A stretch of DNA of 64,000 nucleotides, taken from Emticicia sp. CRIBPO. Its GTDB lineage: Bacteria; Bacteroidota; Bacteroidia; Cytophagales; Spirosomataceae. Below, one piece after another: positions 43,483-53,241 of this stretch. The notes below the pieces were generated by a model. The model saw only the letters and a list, made by a program, of their open reading frames with translations, searched no databases and was not told where the DNA came from. The stretch covers positions 1-64,000 of the forward strand of contig NZ_JAAAKV010000012.1 in NCBI RefSeq assembly GCF_009905725.1, given 5' to 3'. The stretch's first letter is position 1; every line of letters starts with the position of its first letter. The translations under genes were made by a program, and so were the position numbers.

Positions 43483-45885
43483 TCAGAATTTAAAGTTATA
43501 GGATATGGACGGCACAACAGGGAATAAAGTGACCCTTTGCAGAATGGGTTTTGAAACCTGCCTTCCGGTTTCAGAATCATACACTTCTTTGGTACCGACC
43601 TGGTAAAAGAACGGGTTCCTGCGGTTATAAGCATTGTAAACCCCGAATTCCCAGGTCCTTTCATGTCTTTTCTTTTTCTTATGGAGCTGAAGGGCCAGAT
43701 CAAGACGATGGTATGCCTCAGCCCTGAAAGAATTGCGGTTGCCATACTCCTGCAATTGCCTCGACCCTACCCGTCCGTAATCGTAAGGGTCCTCAAAAGC
43801 ATTATAATCAGCCACAGGCAGCGTAATGGCATTTCCGGTGCCATATACCCAGGTAGCCGAGAAAGTCATCCGCGGGCTGAGTTCGTAGATACCGACCAGG
43901 CTGATGTCATGCCGGCGATCGTACTTGGGAAAGAACTTCTTACCGAAATTAAGCTCTTCAAACTGCCACTGGGTCCATGAGAGCGTGTACCCGGCCCATC
44001 CCGAAAATCTCCCGGCTTTTTTCTGTAACAAAAACTCCGCTCCGTATGACCACCCTCTGCCGGACGTCACATTGTCTTCCCATAAAGATTCGCCGGCACC
44101 CTGTCCGTCCAGCTGCAGAAACGAAGCCCCCTCTTTATAGTTAATGATGTTGTTCATGGTCTTGTAATATCCCTCGACGGTAAAGGAAAGTCCTTGTTTT
44201 TCAAAGTCACGGGCCAGCCCGGCAGCCACCTGTTTCGATTGCTGCGGTGCCACTTTTGAGGTGGTTGGTACCCAAAGGTCGGTGGGTAAGCCTATGCCCG
44301 TGTTGCTCAGCAAATGGACATATTGATTCATGATGGCATAAGATGCCTTGGCCGAAAGATCTTTTGATAATTTCCAGGCCGTAGAAATGCGGGGTTCGGG
44401 TCTGATATAATTCCTTCTGCCCGACTGGAAATGACTGATCCTCATCCCTCCGTTTACTTTCAGCTTTTCAAACGGCTGCCAGACATCTTCTGCGTAAACG
44501 GCCGTTTCCAGCGAATTGTAAGGAGCTGGCTTGCTGTTGATTTCATTCTCAAATGTTCCGGAAACCACAATAGCAGACGGCGTAAATTTATGGGCAGTGG
44601 CAAAGACCCCGAACCTGATCGCATGCCTGGTATCCGGAAAGTAATCAAAGTCTGCTTTCAGGCTGAAATCCCGGATACCGGAATAATAATCCAGGTTAAA
44701 ATCGCTGCTGACATTTCTGTCCGGCAATTTTTCGTTTTTAGACCCCACAGCCACGCCGAATTTGAAATTGCTGAATATCAGCGAGGTATTGGCGAACAAA
44801 CGCTGGGTAAACTGGTGATTCCATCTGAGTGTTGCAGTCGTATTGCCCCAGCTCAGTCCGCCTTTATCAGTCTGTATCTCGCGGTCCGATTTGGTAGCTA
44901 CATCAGAATAGAACCTGTCCTGTCCGAAATAGCCGCTCAGATATATCTTATTTTTCCGGTCCAGTTCGTAGTTCATTTTGGCATTGAGGTCATAAAAATA
45001 GTAGCCCACTTTCACGTCGTCACCTGATGCCCCTGCTGCCTGCCTGATAAAAGGCTGAGCCAGGACGTCAATATAAGTCCTGCGGGCAGACACCAGGAAA
45101 GAGGCCTTTTTATTGAGCAAAGGGCCGTCAAGTGTAAGCCTGGACGACAAAATCCCTACTCCACCCTCTCCGTGAAGTTTTTCTTTGTTGCCCTCTTTCA
45201 TCTGCATTTCAATGACCGAAGAAAGCCTGCCCCCAAACCGGGCCGGAAAACCACCCTTGGTCAGTTCAACGCTTTTAAGAGCATCGCCGTTAAAGACAGA
45301 GAAAAATCCAAACAAATGGCTGGCATTATACACTGTGGCGTCGTCGAGTATCAGGAGGTTCTGGTCCGGGCCTCCTCCCCTGACATAAATACCTGACTGT
45401 CCTTCCGTTCCTTTCTGAACCCCTGGCATCAGCTGGAGTACTTTGAGCACATCTTTTTCACCAAGGAAAGCCGGTATTTTTTTGATCTGGGCCACAGGCA
45501 GTTCGATGGTACTCATCTGGACGGATTCGCTGACCCTGTCGCTCTGCTTTTGGGCCGACACCACCACTTCCTTCAGTTCATTGGCAGGGTTCAGTTCAAT
45601 GTCCAGCTCATGACTGGTCTGCATATTCAGCGTTTTCTCAACCCTCTGATAACCTAAAAATGAAAACACGAAAACGAGGTTGCCGTTTTCAGGCACGGTG
45701 AGGGAATAAAAACCATAATTATTGGAGGAAGTCCCGAAAGTGGAACCTTCTACATACACATTGACACCGGGCAGGGTTTCAAGTGTGCCTTTTTCGCGGA
45801 TATAGCCGCTGATCGTATATTTTTTCTGGGCAAAAGCAGTGGAAAAACAAGCAGACAGAATAATAAAAGTAAATTTTAATTTCAT
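43483..45885 (-). CDS. TonB-dependent receptor with carboxypeptidase-regulatory-like domain
   Basis: 800 residues from the ATG at 45883-45885 (signal peptide MKLKFTFIILSACFSTAFAQ); 13 further upstream codons are open but unlikely. N-terminal beta-sandwich (ISGYIREKGTLETLPGVNVYVEG), then a plug with DVLKVLQLMPGVQKGTEGQ and YVRGGGPDQNLLILDD, then an outer-membrane barrel ending VVPSISYNFKF. It differs from SusC proteins in size and in partnering with DUF4249 rather than SusD. Ligand unknown. Two-gene operon with the DUF4249 gene; a 265-bp region separates it from the divergent multidomain gene. Confidence 0.92.
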   Translation of the reverse strand: MKLKFTFIILSACFSTAFAQKKYTISGYIREKGTLETLPGVNVYVEGSTFGTSSNNYGFYSLTVPENGNLVFVFSFLGYQRVEKTLNMQTSHELDIELNPANELKEVVVSAQKQSDRVSESVQMSTIELPVAQIKKIPAFLGEKDVLKVLQLMPGVQKGTEGQSGIYVRGGGPDQNLLILDDATVYNASHLFGFFSVFNGDALKSVELTKGGFPARFGGRLSSVIEMQMKEGNKEKLHGEGGVGILSSRLTLDGPLLNKKASFLVSARRTYIDVLAQPFIRQAAGASGDDVKVGYYFYDLNAKMNYELDRKNKIYLSGYFGQDRFYSDVATKSDREIQTDKGGLSWGNTTATLRWNHQFTQRLFANTSLIFSNFKFGVAVGSKNEKLPDRNVSSDFNLDYYSGIRDFSLKADFDYFPDTRHAIRFGVFATAHKFTPSAIVVSGTFENEINSKPAPYNSLETAVYAEDVWQPFEKLKVNGGMRISHFQSGRRNYIRPEPRISTAWKLSKDLSAKASYAIMNQYVHLLSNTGIGLPTDLWVPTTSKVAPQQSKQVAAGLARDFEKQGLSFTVEGYYKTMNNIINYKEGASFLQLDGQGAGESLWEDNVTSGRGWSYGAEFLLQKKAGRFSGWAGYTLSWTQWQFEELNFGKKFFPKYDRRHDISLVGIYELSPRMTFSATWVYGTGNAITLPVADYNAFEDPYDYGRVGSRQLQEYGNRNSFRAEAYHRLDLALQLHKKKKRHERTWEFGVYNAYNRRNPFFYQVGTKEVYDSETGRQVSKPILQRVTLFPVVPSISYNFKF

Positions 45886-46150
45886 GCAGGAAGGGTGCTT
45901 AATGAAAAACCAGAACAATTTCATAAACGAATCCCCGGCGGATTAATTATGAAAGACACCTATTCTTTTCCCTGATTTTCTCATCTGAAGCAGACATAAA
46001 CTACCTGGAAAAGTAGCTCTATTTTAACCCGGAATAATATAATTTTAACCACCAACACCGTTAAATGATATTTTTTAATATTTTTACAATAACTTAAGTT
46101 GGTGACACCCGGTTAACCAGTACTTATTCAACCTTTTATAACAATAACTT

Positions 46151-49100
46151 ATGAATTCAGCCTTTACTTGCCTGAAAGGTAGACTCCTGCATTTTGCTTT
46201 ACTCCTGCTCATCTCTGTTCCGCTTATTGCCCAGACCGACACCAGGGTGCTCGTATTTTCCAAAACGAAAGGATGGAAGCACAGCTGCATTCCGTTCAGC
46301 ATCAAGGCCATACAGGACCTGGGAGCAAAAAATGGTTTTGCTGTGGACACGACAAAAAACTCGGATGTTTTTACGGACGAAAACCTTAAAAAGTACAATG
46401 CCGTCATTTTCAACAATACCACTGGCGATGTACTAAACAACGAACAACAGGCAGCTTTCGAGCGATACATACAGGCCGGTGGTGGGTATGTGGGTATTCA
46501 CTCTGCCGCCGACACTGAATACGGCTGGCCATGGTACGGAGAGTTGGCCGGAGCTTATTTCGGCAGTCACCCAAACAATTCGAATGTCAGAAAAGCCAGC
46601 GTGGATGTTACCGACAAACAGCACATTTCGACCCAGCACCTGCCTGACAGATGGGAAAGGACCGATGAATGGTACAGTTTCAAATACCTTTACCACGGCA
46701 TAAAACCCCTGGCATATCTGGATGAAAATACCTACATCGGCGGGACTAACGGGGCCAACCACCCCATCAGCTGGTATCATGAATACGATGGCGGCCGGGC
46801 TTTTTATACCGGCAACGGACACACCGATGAAAGTTATTCAGAACCCCTGTTTTTAGGGCATCTGCTGGGGGGTATCAAATATGCCATCGGGGATAAAAAG
46901 CCACTCGACTATTCCAAATCATACTCCAAAGCCGTTCCCGACGAGAGCCGCTTTGAAAAAACCGTACTGGTCAATGACCTCAACAGCCCGATGGAACTGG
47001 CAATGGCCAAAGACGGCAGGGTGTTTTTTACCGAATTATCCGGTAACCTGTCGGTTTTCAACAGCAAAACCAACGAACACAAACTGGTGCACCGTTTCCC
47101 GGTGGTGATGAAAGGCGGGACAGGATTAATAGGTATTACCCTCGATCCGGATTTTGACCAGAACCACTGGATGTACCTTTATTATTCGCCACCGATTGAA
47201 GGAGAACCGATCTACTTTAACCTGTCCAGGTTTAAGGTAAGGGATAACAACACCCTGGACCTTGAATCTGAGAAAATATTACTGAGGGTGCCGGTACAGA
47301 TCAACAGTGGTTCGCACCACGGCGGCTCCCTGGCTTTTGACAAAGACAAAAACCTTTTCCTGTCGACAGGCGACGGCACTACGCCCTTCCCTTCAGACGG
47401 CTATGCCCCGCTGGATGAAAGAAAAGAGGAAAAGTATTATTCTATGGATGCCCAGCGATCGGCGGCCAACACCAATGATTTCAAAGGCAAAGTACTGAGG
47501 ATACATCCTGAAAAAGACGGCACATACACCATTCCTGAAGGCAATATGTTCCCGAAAGGCACCTCTAAAACGCTTCCTGAAATTTTTGTGATGGGCACAA
47601 GGAACCCTTACAGGATCGCGATCAATCCTAAAACATCCACTCTTTACTGGGGTGAAATCGGCCCGGATGCCGGGGAGGACAAGACCAGGGGGCCGCGGGG
47701 CTATGATGAGTTTAACCAGGCTAAAAAACCCGGATATTACGGATGGCCGTATTTTGTAGGTAATAATTATGCTTATTCTGAATGGGATTTTGAAACCTCT
47801 ACGCCCGGCCCGAATTATGACCCTAAAAAACCCATCAACAATTCACCGAATAATACCGGTCTGACAGAATTACCCCCTGCCACGCCACCGATGATCTGGT
47901 ATCCTTATAGTCTGTCAAACGACTTCCCGGAACTGGGTCAGGGCGGACGAAGTGCCATGGCAGGGCAGTTTTACACTTTCAACAAGAACTCGGCTAATCC
48001 TTCAAAATTGCCTGAATATTATGACGGAGCCTTGTTTGTCTTTGACTGGATGAGAAACTGGATGCTGGCTGTCAGGTTGGACGAAAACGAAAATTATGTC
48101 AGAAATGAGAAGTTTATGCCTACTGCGGGTGACTTCAGAAGACCGATAGATCTGACATTCTCTCATGATGGTGTTTTATATGTTCTTGAATACGGCTCAG
48201 TGTACGGTGCTGATAATACCGACGCCCGCCTGGTAAAGATCGAATACAATTCGGCCAACAGGGCACCAAAAGCAAATGCTTATTTTGTAGATCAGGCCCT
48301 GGTTTCAAAAGTGCAGGCACAATCATTCATCACTTCTGAATCAAGAGTCTTCCCTAAACCAAAGGAAATAAGCGGCAAGACACCACTGACTGTCAAAGCG
48401 ACAGGAAGGGGAATTGACCCTGATTTTGATGATAAAATAAGCTACCAGTGGGTAGACCAGGCCGGAAAGGTTATTTCTAACCTGCCTTCGCTCGATTATA
48501 CTTTTGACAAACCGGGTAAATATAAAATTGTTTTCAGGGCTTTGGATCAGGGCGGTATGTCGGGCACCGACACCCTGATAGTATCTGCAGGGAATGATGT
48601 TCCCCAGGTAGCTATCAAATCAACCCAAAACCGCTCATTCTATTGGGACAACAAGCCTTTTGCTTACACTACAGAAGTAAAAGATACGGAAGACAAAGTA
48701 ACAGACCTTAAAAAACTGAAGGTCACCTACAATTATGTTCCCCAACCCTACAGACCTGTGGAAGAAACGGCCGGAAAGGCCGTTTCGACGGTAGAAACCG
48801 GCTCTGTCGGAAAAACGCTGATAGAAGGAAGTGACTGTAAAGCCTGTCACACGGTTGATAAACCCGCTGTCGGACCGTCATTCCTGGCCATCTCAAAGAA
48901 ATACAACGGCAGAGAAGGCTCATTGAATCTGCTGACCAAAAAGATCATAGAAGGTGGCGGCGGCACCTGGGGCACTACCCATGTGATGAGTGCACACCCG
49001 CAACTGGCCCGTCAGGATGTGATGGAAATGGTACACTATATTTTCTCATTGAGTGATCCCAAGAAAGAATTCAAAGCGATTCCTGCCAAAGGTAACCTGA

Positions 49101-49591
49101 CGCTGAAAGACCATATTAATGATAATCCGAAGGGTTTTTATACGGTAAAAGCAGAATATAAAGACAACGGAGCCAAAGGAGCTACCCCTAAAACCGGGAC
49201 CGGACTGGTACGTTTAAGAAACAACCAGCTTCGTGCGATGGATGCCGATATGCACCCCGGCTTTATTTTTGAATGGGGCGAATTGAAAGAAGGAGCGGCA
49301 AAAGCGTATCTGCTTTTCAGAAACATTGACCTGACCAACATCAAAAAGATCAGTTTTGAATATGCCTCGCATGACCAGGACGGAGAAATCGAAATCCATA
49401 AGAACTCGGTGGCCGGGCCGGTCATAGGCAGTGTTAAATTTACCAAAACAGGAGGATGGGGCAAGATGCAGTGGGTGGAGTGTCCTCTTGATACACCGGT
49501 TAACGAATTTGCCGACCTTTATTTTGTAGCCAATAAAAAAGAAAAACATACAGGTAAGATTCTGAAATTTAAGACATTGAAGTTTGAGTAA
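46151..49591 (+). CDS. Multidomain secreted ThuA / sugar dehydrogenase / cytochrome c protein
   Basis: 1146 residues with a signal peptide (cleavage near IAQ-TD, residue 28). Domains in order: ThuA-like (about 30-250, with VLVFSKTKGWKHSCIP and GGGYVGIHSAADTEYGWPWYG); a glucose/sorbosone-dehydrogenase-type beta-propeller (about 265-700, with SGSHHGGSLAFD, GTRNPYRIA, EIGPDAGED); a PKD-like domain (about 735-820); a class I cytochrome c with CKACH (Cys896, Cys899, His900) and a Met-containing segment near HVMSAHP; and a C-terminal CBM6-like beta-domain. The periplasmic enzyme probably oxidises a sugar and passes electrons to its own heme. A Gfo/Idh/MocA oxidoreductase gene follows, suggesting a shared sugar-oxidation route. 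Confidence 0.88.
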   Translation: MNSAFTCLKGRLLHFALLLLISVPLIAQTDTRVLVFSKTKGWKHSCIPFSIKAIQDLGAKNGFAVDTTKNSDVFTDENLKKYNAVIFNNTTGDVLNNEQQAAFERYIQAGGGYVGIHSAADTEYGWPWYGELAGAYFGSHPNNSNVRKASVDVTDKQHISTQHLPDRWERTDEWYSFKYLYHGIKPLAYLDENTYIGGTNGANHPISWYHEYDGGRAFYTGNGHTDESYSEPLFLGHLLGGIKYAIGDKKPLDYSKSYSKAVPDESRFEKTVLVNDLNSPMELAMAKDGRVFFTELSGNLSVFNSKTNEHKLVHRFPVVMKGGTGLIGITLDPDFDQNHWMYLYYSPPIEGEPIYFNLSRFKVRDNNTLDLESEKILLRVPVQINSGSHHGGSLAFDKDKNLFLSTGDGTTPFPSDGYAPLDERKEEKYYSMDAQRSAANTNDFKGKVLRIHPEKDGTYTIPEGNMFPKGTSKTLPEIFVMGTRNPYRIAINPKTSTLYWGEIGPDAGEDKTRGPRGYDEFNQAKKPGYYGWPYFVGNNYAYSEWDFETSTPGPNYDPKKPINNSPNNTGLTELPPATPPMIWYPYSLSNDFPELGQGGRSAMAGQFYTFNKNSANPSKLPEYYDGALFVFDWMRNWMLAVRLDENENYVRNEKFMPTAGDFRRPIDLTFSHDGVLYVLEYGSVYGADNTDARLVKIEYNSANRAPKANAYFVDQALVSKVQAQSFITSESRVFPKPKEISGKTPLTVKATGRGIDPDFDDKISYQWVDQAGKVISNLPSLDYTFDKPGKYKIVFRALDQGGMSGTDTLIVSAGNDVPQVAIKSTQNRSFYWDNKPFAYTTEVKDTEDKVTDLKKLKVTYNYVPQPYRPVEETAGKAVSTVETGSVGKTLIEGSDCKACHTVDKPAVGPSFLAISKKYNGREGSLNLLTKKIIEGGGGTWGTTHVMSAHPQLARQDVMEMVHYIFSLSDPKKEFKAIPAKGNLTLKDHINDNPKGFYTVKAEYKDNGAKGATPKTGTGLVRLRNNQLRAMDADMHPGFIFEWGELKEGAAKAYLLFRNIDLTNIKKISFEYASHDQDGEIEIHKNSVAGPVIGSVKFTKTGGWGKMQWVECPLDTPVNEFADLYFVANKKEKHTGKILKFKTLKFE

Positions 49592-49601
49592 GCGATAAGC
49601 G

Positions 49602-49636
49602 GCCCGAAAAAGAAAGCGGAGCTTTCTTTTTCGGGC
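49602..49636. terminator. Long perfect hairpin after the multidomain gene
   Basis: GCCCGAAAAAGAAAGC pairs with GCTTTCTTTTTCGGGC, 16 bp without mismatch, loop GGA, 10 bp after the stop codon. There is no terminal T-run, but the stem itself contains the T5 tract; it is probably a terminator or 3'-end stabiliser. Confidence 0.65.
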
Positions 49637-49668
49637 AAACGCCTTCAGGCCAAGCCCCGCTTTTCTAG

Positions 49669-49692
49669 CCCGGGCCTTTAGGCCCTGGGAAT
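49669..49692. repeat. Interspersed GGCC palindromic element, copy 2
   Basis: CCCGGGCCTTTAGGCCCTGG followed by GAAT; its reverse complement resembles the intergenic element near 36725. Directly before it is another GCCTTCAGGCC stretch. Confidence 0.45.
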
Positions 49693-49733
49693 AAGATTGA
49701 ATTAAAATATTATTTAAAAGACAAGTTTTTTTT

Positions 49734-51023
49734 ATGAACCGTAAACAATTCTTAACAACCTCTGCCCTGGCCGGTGCAGGCATCCTGGCCAGGCCGTTTA
49801 TTACCTATGGCAAACAGGCCAAATACAAGACCGTCCTGATCGGCTCAGGCTGGTGGGGCACGAATATCCTGCGGGAAGCCATCAGGTCAGGCGAAGTGCA
49901 GGTGGTGGCCATTTGTGATGTGGATGATGCCCAGTTGAAAAAAGCGTCGGAAGAAATCAACAAGTTGTGTGATGACCGCCCGAAGCATTATAAGGATTTC
50001 AGGGAATGCATCAAAAAAGAAAAACCGGAGATTGTGATTAACGCGACACCCGACCACTGGCATGCCCTGATTGCGATCGAGGCCATGAAAAACGGTGCTC
50101 ACGTGTTCCTTGAAAAACCCATAGCCCATACCCTCAAAGAAGGTACGGCGATCCAGAAAACTGCCCGCGATACCCAGAGAATCTGTATTGTCGATTTTCA
50201 CAGGAGGTATTCGCCACACAATGTCAGCGGCATGGAATTCCTTAAATCAGGAAAAGTCGGGACCATTAAAGAAGTAAGGGCTTTTGTAAATTATGCCTGG
50301 GGCAAAGGCAACATCATCCCCGATGCTGAGCCGCCCAAAGGGCTCGACTGGGACATGTATGTGGGCCCAGCTCCGCAAACGGCCTACAATCCGGGCATTC
50401 ACCCGAGAGGTTTCAGACAGTTTATGCAGTTTGGCAACGGCAACCTGGGCGACTGGGGACCCCACTGGTTTGACCAGATATTATGGTGGACAGAAGAAAA
50501 AGCCCCTAAAAAGATCTATTCTTCGGTAACCGAAAAAACCAGGACCACCAACCAGGATTCGCCGGAAAGCCAGATCGTGGTATTTGAGTTCGAAGGCTTT
50601 AACTGCACCTGGGAACACAGTTTGCTCAACCAGAGAAAAGTACAGCAAGGCGAAAACGTCGGGGTGTATTTCCACGGCACGGAAGGTACTTTTCATATGG
50701 GATGGCAGAAAGGCTGGACGTTTTATCCTGCCGACAGGAAAAAAGAAATCATCACCCAGGCCCCGAGCCTGAACGAACCGGATCAGCAAAACATCAACCT
50801 GGTGTGGGAGGATTTGCTGAAATCAATCAAAAGCGGCAAGTTGCCACATGCGGATATTGAACATGGCCGCCAGGCGACCAACATGTGCATGCTGGGCATG
50901 GTTTCGAGCAGAGTAGGTCGCAGTATTGTCTGGGATCACGAAAAAGACATGGTACTGAATGACCCTGAAGCGAACAAATTATTGACAAGACAGTACAGAA
51001 GTCCGTGGACATATCCTGTTTGA
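49734..51023 (+). CDS. Gfo/Idh/MocA-family oxidoreductase with Tat-like signal
   Basis: 429 residues. The N-terminus MNRKQFLTTSALAGAGILA has the layout of a Tat signal, but the twin arginine is Arg-Lys. The Rossmann fold begins at TVLIGSGWWGTNILREA (about 34-50), followed by the family motif HVFLEKPIAHT (EKP) and the substrate region CIVDFHRRYSP and GNGNLGDWGPHWFDQILWW, in which His and Asp are the usual catalytic set. NAD(P)-dependent oxidation or reduction of a sugar or inositol derivative is likely. It follows the secreted sugar-dehydrogenase gene on the same strand, but a strong hairpin separates them. Confidence 0.9.
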   Translation: MNRKQFLTTSALAGAGILARPFITYGKQAKYKTVLIGSGWWGTNILREAIRSGEVQVVAICDVDDAQLKKASEEINKLCDDRPKHYKDFRECIKKEKPEIVINATPDHWHALIAIEAMKNGAHVFLEKPIAHTLKEGTAIQKTARDTQRICIVDFHRRYSPHNVSGMEFLKSGKVGTIKEVRAFVNYAWGKGNIIPDAEPPKGLDWDMYVGPAPQTAYNPGIHPRGFRQFMQFGNGNLGDWGPHWFDQILWWTEEKAPKKIYSSVTEKTRTTNQDSPESQIVVFEFEGFNCTWEHSLLNQRKVQQGENVGVYFHGTEGTFHMGWQKGWTFYPADRKKEIITQAPSLNEPDQQNINLVWEDLLKSIKSGKLPHADIEHGRQATNMCMLGMVSSRVGRSIVWDHEKDMVLNDPEANKLLTRQYRSPWTYPV

Positions 51024-51027
51024 TGCG

Positions 51028-51035
51028 TACATTTG
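51028..51035 (+). promoter_or_regulatory. Candidate -7 box before the DUF4254 gene
   Basis: TACATTTG matches TAnnTTTG exactly and lies 22 nt before the ATG at 51057. No matching -33 box is seen. Confidence 0.35.
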
Positions 51036-51056
51036 CGTTTTCAAAACAAAAACGGG

Positions 51057-51665
51057 ATGAACGCTACTTACATCAATAGTATTTTTAATCAGAGTATCAA
51101 CGATTATCATATTCAGGACCACGTGGATGCCCAAATGCCACTGAAATTCGAAAAAGGGAGTCTGGAATTTCTGCTATATCAGAAAAACTGGATCGACACT
51201 GTTCAGTGGCATTTGGAAGACATCATCAGAAGTCCGGAAATCAATCCTTCTGAACTGGTAGCCATCAAACGCAGAATAGATGCTTCCAATCAGCACCGTA
51301 CTGACACGGTGGAGCAGATTGATGAATTCCTTTATAACAACCTCAGCGGGGTGACTCCGAAAGCCGGGGCCAGACTCAATTCTGAAACCCCTGCGTGGCT
51401 GCTCGACAGAATGTCTATCCTGCAGCTGAAAATTTATCACTTCAGGGAGCAGATCAACAGGCCGGAAATTTCCGAAACACAAAAGGCTTCTGTAAGTCAC
51501 AAACTGGCGGTATTGCTGGTACAGGAACAGGACCTGGTGCAATGTTACGACGAACTGACGGGTGATCTTCAAAGTGGCGACAAGTACATGAAACTCTACA
51601 AGCAAATGAAAATGTACAACGACCCGAACCTGAATCCTGTTTTATACAATCAAAGCAAGGCTTGA
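51057..51665 (+). CDS. DUF4254-family protein
   Basis: 202 residues from the ATG at 51057; an upstream in-frame TTG at 51033 overlaps the candidate -7 box and is not used. An all-helical cytoplasmic protein; features include LYQKNWIDTVQWHLEDIIRSP, NQHRTDTVEQIDEFL and LLDRMSILQLKIYHFREQ, matching the DUF4254 pattern. Function unknown. The stop codon overlaps the start of the GT9 glycosyltransferase (TTGA), so the two are translationally coupled. This fits the frequent neighbourhood of DUF4254 with lipopolysaccharide or glycan glycosyltransferases in Bacteroidota. Confidence 0.85.
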   Translation: MNATYINSIFNQSINDYHIQDHVDAQMPLKFEKGSLEFLLYQKNWIDTVQWHLEDIIRSPEINPSELVAIKRRIDASNQHRTDTVEQIDEFLYNNLSGVTPKAGARLNSETPAWLLDRMSILQLKIYHFREQINRPEISETQKASVSHKLAVLLVQEQDLVQCYDELTGDLQSGDKYMKLYKQMKMYNDPNLNPVLYNQSKA

Positions 51666-52726
51666 GCAATTCAAAGCACATACTGGTTTTCAGGTTTTCG
51701 GCCATGGGTGACGTGGCCCTGGTTTTGCCTGCCCTCAAAATTGTAATGGATCAGCATCCTGACATTAAGATCACTCTGGTGACACGAAAAAAATTCGGCG
51801 TCTTTTTCCAGGGATATCCGCAGATTGAAGTCTTTCCTGCTGATTTTGAAGGCATCCACAAAGGTTTCACGGGTTTATTCAGGCTTTTCAGGGAGCTTAA
51901 AAAACTGAATATCAGCCACGTGATTGACCTTCACCAAAATCTCAGGACCAGTGTACTGAAAACGTTTTTCGCTCTTATCGGAACCGGGGTACGGACGCTC
52001 GACAAAGGCCGGGCAGCCAAAAAAGCACTGACAAGAAAAGATAATAAAATCAGGGAAACCCTCCCCCATTCTGTGGCACGATACCTCGAGGTTTTCAGAA
52101 AAGCGGGCATTATTCCTTCATATACACTGCCTGACCATCCGGTTAAATATTTCGTTCATTCAGAGGAATCTGCCAATCGTGTGGACAAATGGCTAAAACA
52201 GGAACGTATCAATCCGGGAAAGCTGATCGGGATAGCTCCGTTTGCCCAGCACCAGGCTAAAATGTGGCCTGTTGATAAATACAAGACCTTGCTTGATCAG
52301 CTGCTTATACCATATCCTGAGTACACATTCCTGCTTTTCGGAGGTGGAGACAAAGAGAAATCAATCCTGGATGAAATAGCAGCAAAAGACAAAAGAATCG
52401 TCAACATGGTGGGTTTGTTCAGCCTCGAAGATGAAATTACCTTGATTTCCAGCCTTCAGCTGATGATTTGCGGCGATTCTTCCAACATGCACCTGGCAAC
52501 GCTGAACGGCGTCAAAGTGCTGTCGATCTGGGGAGCCACCCACACCGACGCGGGATTTGGCCCGCTGGGCCAGGGAGCAGGCCACGTCCTGGAGATTCCC
52601 GTCTCGGAACTTACCTGCCGTCCGTGTTCTGTGTACGGCAACAAACCTTGTTTCAGAGGCGACTACGCCTGTCTGAACCGGATTACACCGGAGATGGCTG
52701 CTGCAAGAACAACACAGCTCATCTGA
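51662..52726 (+). CDS. Glycosyltransferase family 9 (ADP-heptose:LPS heptosyltransferase-like)
   Basis: 354 residues. The start is TTG at 51662-51664, chosen because the conserved first strand HILVFRFSAMGDVALVLPAL (5-24) follows at once and no ATG is available; TTG overlaps the previous stop. The GT-B fold shows HVIDLHQNLRTS in the N-terminal domain, and IGIAPFAQHQAKMWP, FLLFGGGDKEK, CGDSSNMHLATLNGVKVLSIWGATH in the nucleotide-sugar-binding domain. Typical GT9 enzymes add heptose to the lipopolysaccharide core at the inner membrane. The exact donor is not readable. Confidence 0.9.
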   Translation: MSNSKHILVFRFSAMGDVALVLPALKIVMDQHPDIKITLVTRKKFGVFFQGYPQIEVFPADFEGIHKGFTGLFRLFRELKKLNISHVIDLHQNLRTSVLKTFFALIGTGVRTLDKGRAAKKALTRKDNKIRETLPHSVARYLEVFRKAGIIPSYTLPDHPVKYFVHSEESANRVDKWLKQERINPGKLIGIAPFAQHQAKMWPVDKYKTLLDQLLIPYPEYTFLLFGGGDKEKSILDEIAAKDKRIVNMVGLFSLEDEITLISSLQLMICGDSSNMHLATLNGVKVLSIWGATHTDAGFGPLGQGAGHVLEIPVSELTCRPCSVYGNKPCFRGDYACLNRITPEMAAARTTQLI

Positions 52727-52791
52727 TTACCATTCCAACGTTTTCTGCTGTTTTCGGGTCTTATGGTTATCAACTATAAACTGTTAACACC

Positions 52792-53193
52792 ATGAAAAAT
52801 ATTTTTATTTTAGCCATCCTCTTCTTTGCTACGCTTTCCTGTAAAGACAATGCCGCGGATCCTCAGAGCTCCGGCCTGGTGGGCAAGTGGGAAAATGTGG
52901 CCTTTCAGAATATCTCCACGGAATTACCCAATGGTGGTGCTTTGCTGAAAAGATCCAACCGCCTGCCCGAACGGAATTACGGTTACGAATTCAAAGCCAA
53001 CGGCAAACTGATATCCATAGAAAGTGCCGGCTGGTGCGGCACACCTATGACTTACGGCACTTTTACCGGAACATGGTCGGTAGACAACGACATTCTGACA
53101 CTCCGCAAAAAATACTGGGGTGGTGACGAAGTCCGTACCTTTAAAATTGTGCGTCTTGACAATAAGGAGCTGACGATTTCTTATATTTATTGA
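52792..53193 (+). CDS. Small lipocalin-like lipoprotein, tandem copy 1
   Basis: 133 residues; lipobox at Cys17 (TLSC). A beta-rich body begins GLVGKWENVAF, as in lipocalin-like domains of Bacteroidota, then PNGGALLKRSNRLPERNYGYEFKANGKL and TGTWSVDNDILTL. The next gene shares the PNGG..LRR..LP..NYGF.FK.NG core, so the two are tandem duplicates. Ligand unknown; outer-membrane or periplasmic location. Confidence 0.78.
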   Translation: MKNIFILAILFFATLSCKDNAADPQSSGLVGKWENVAFQNISTELPNGGALLKRSNRLPERNYGYEFKANGKLISIESAGWCGTPMTYGTFTGTWSVDNDILTLRKKYWGGDEVRTFKIVRLDNKELTISYIY

Positions 53194-53241
53194 GATTTTG
53201 TATATTCATACATTGAAATACGAATTCACTATCAATCAGTT

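Noticed and set aside
43479-43745. A 89-codon N-terminal extension of the DUF4249 gene
   Set aside because: It overlaps the 3' end of the TonB receptor gene, and a lipoprotein signal peptide begins exactly at the ATG at 43478.
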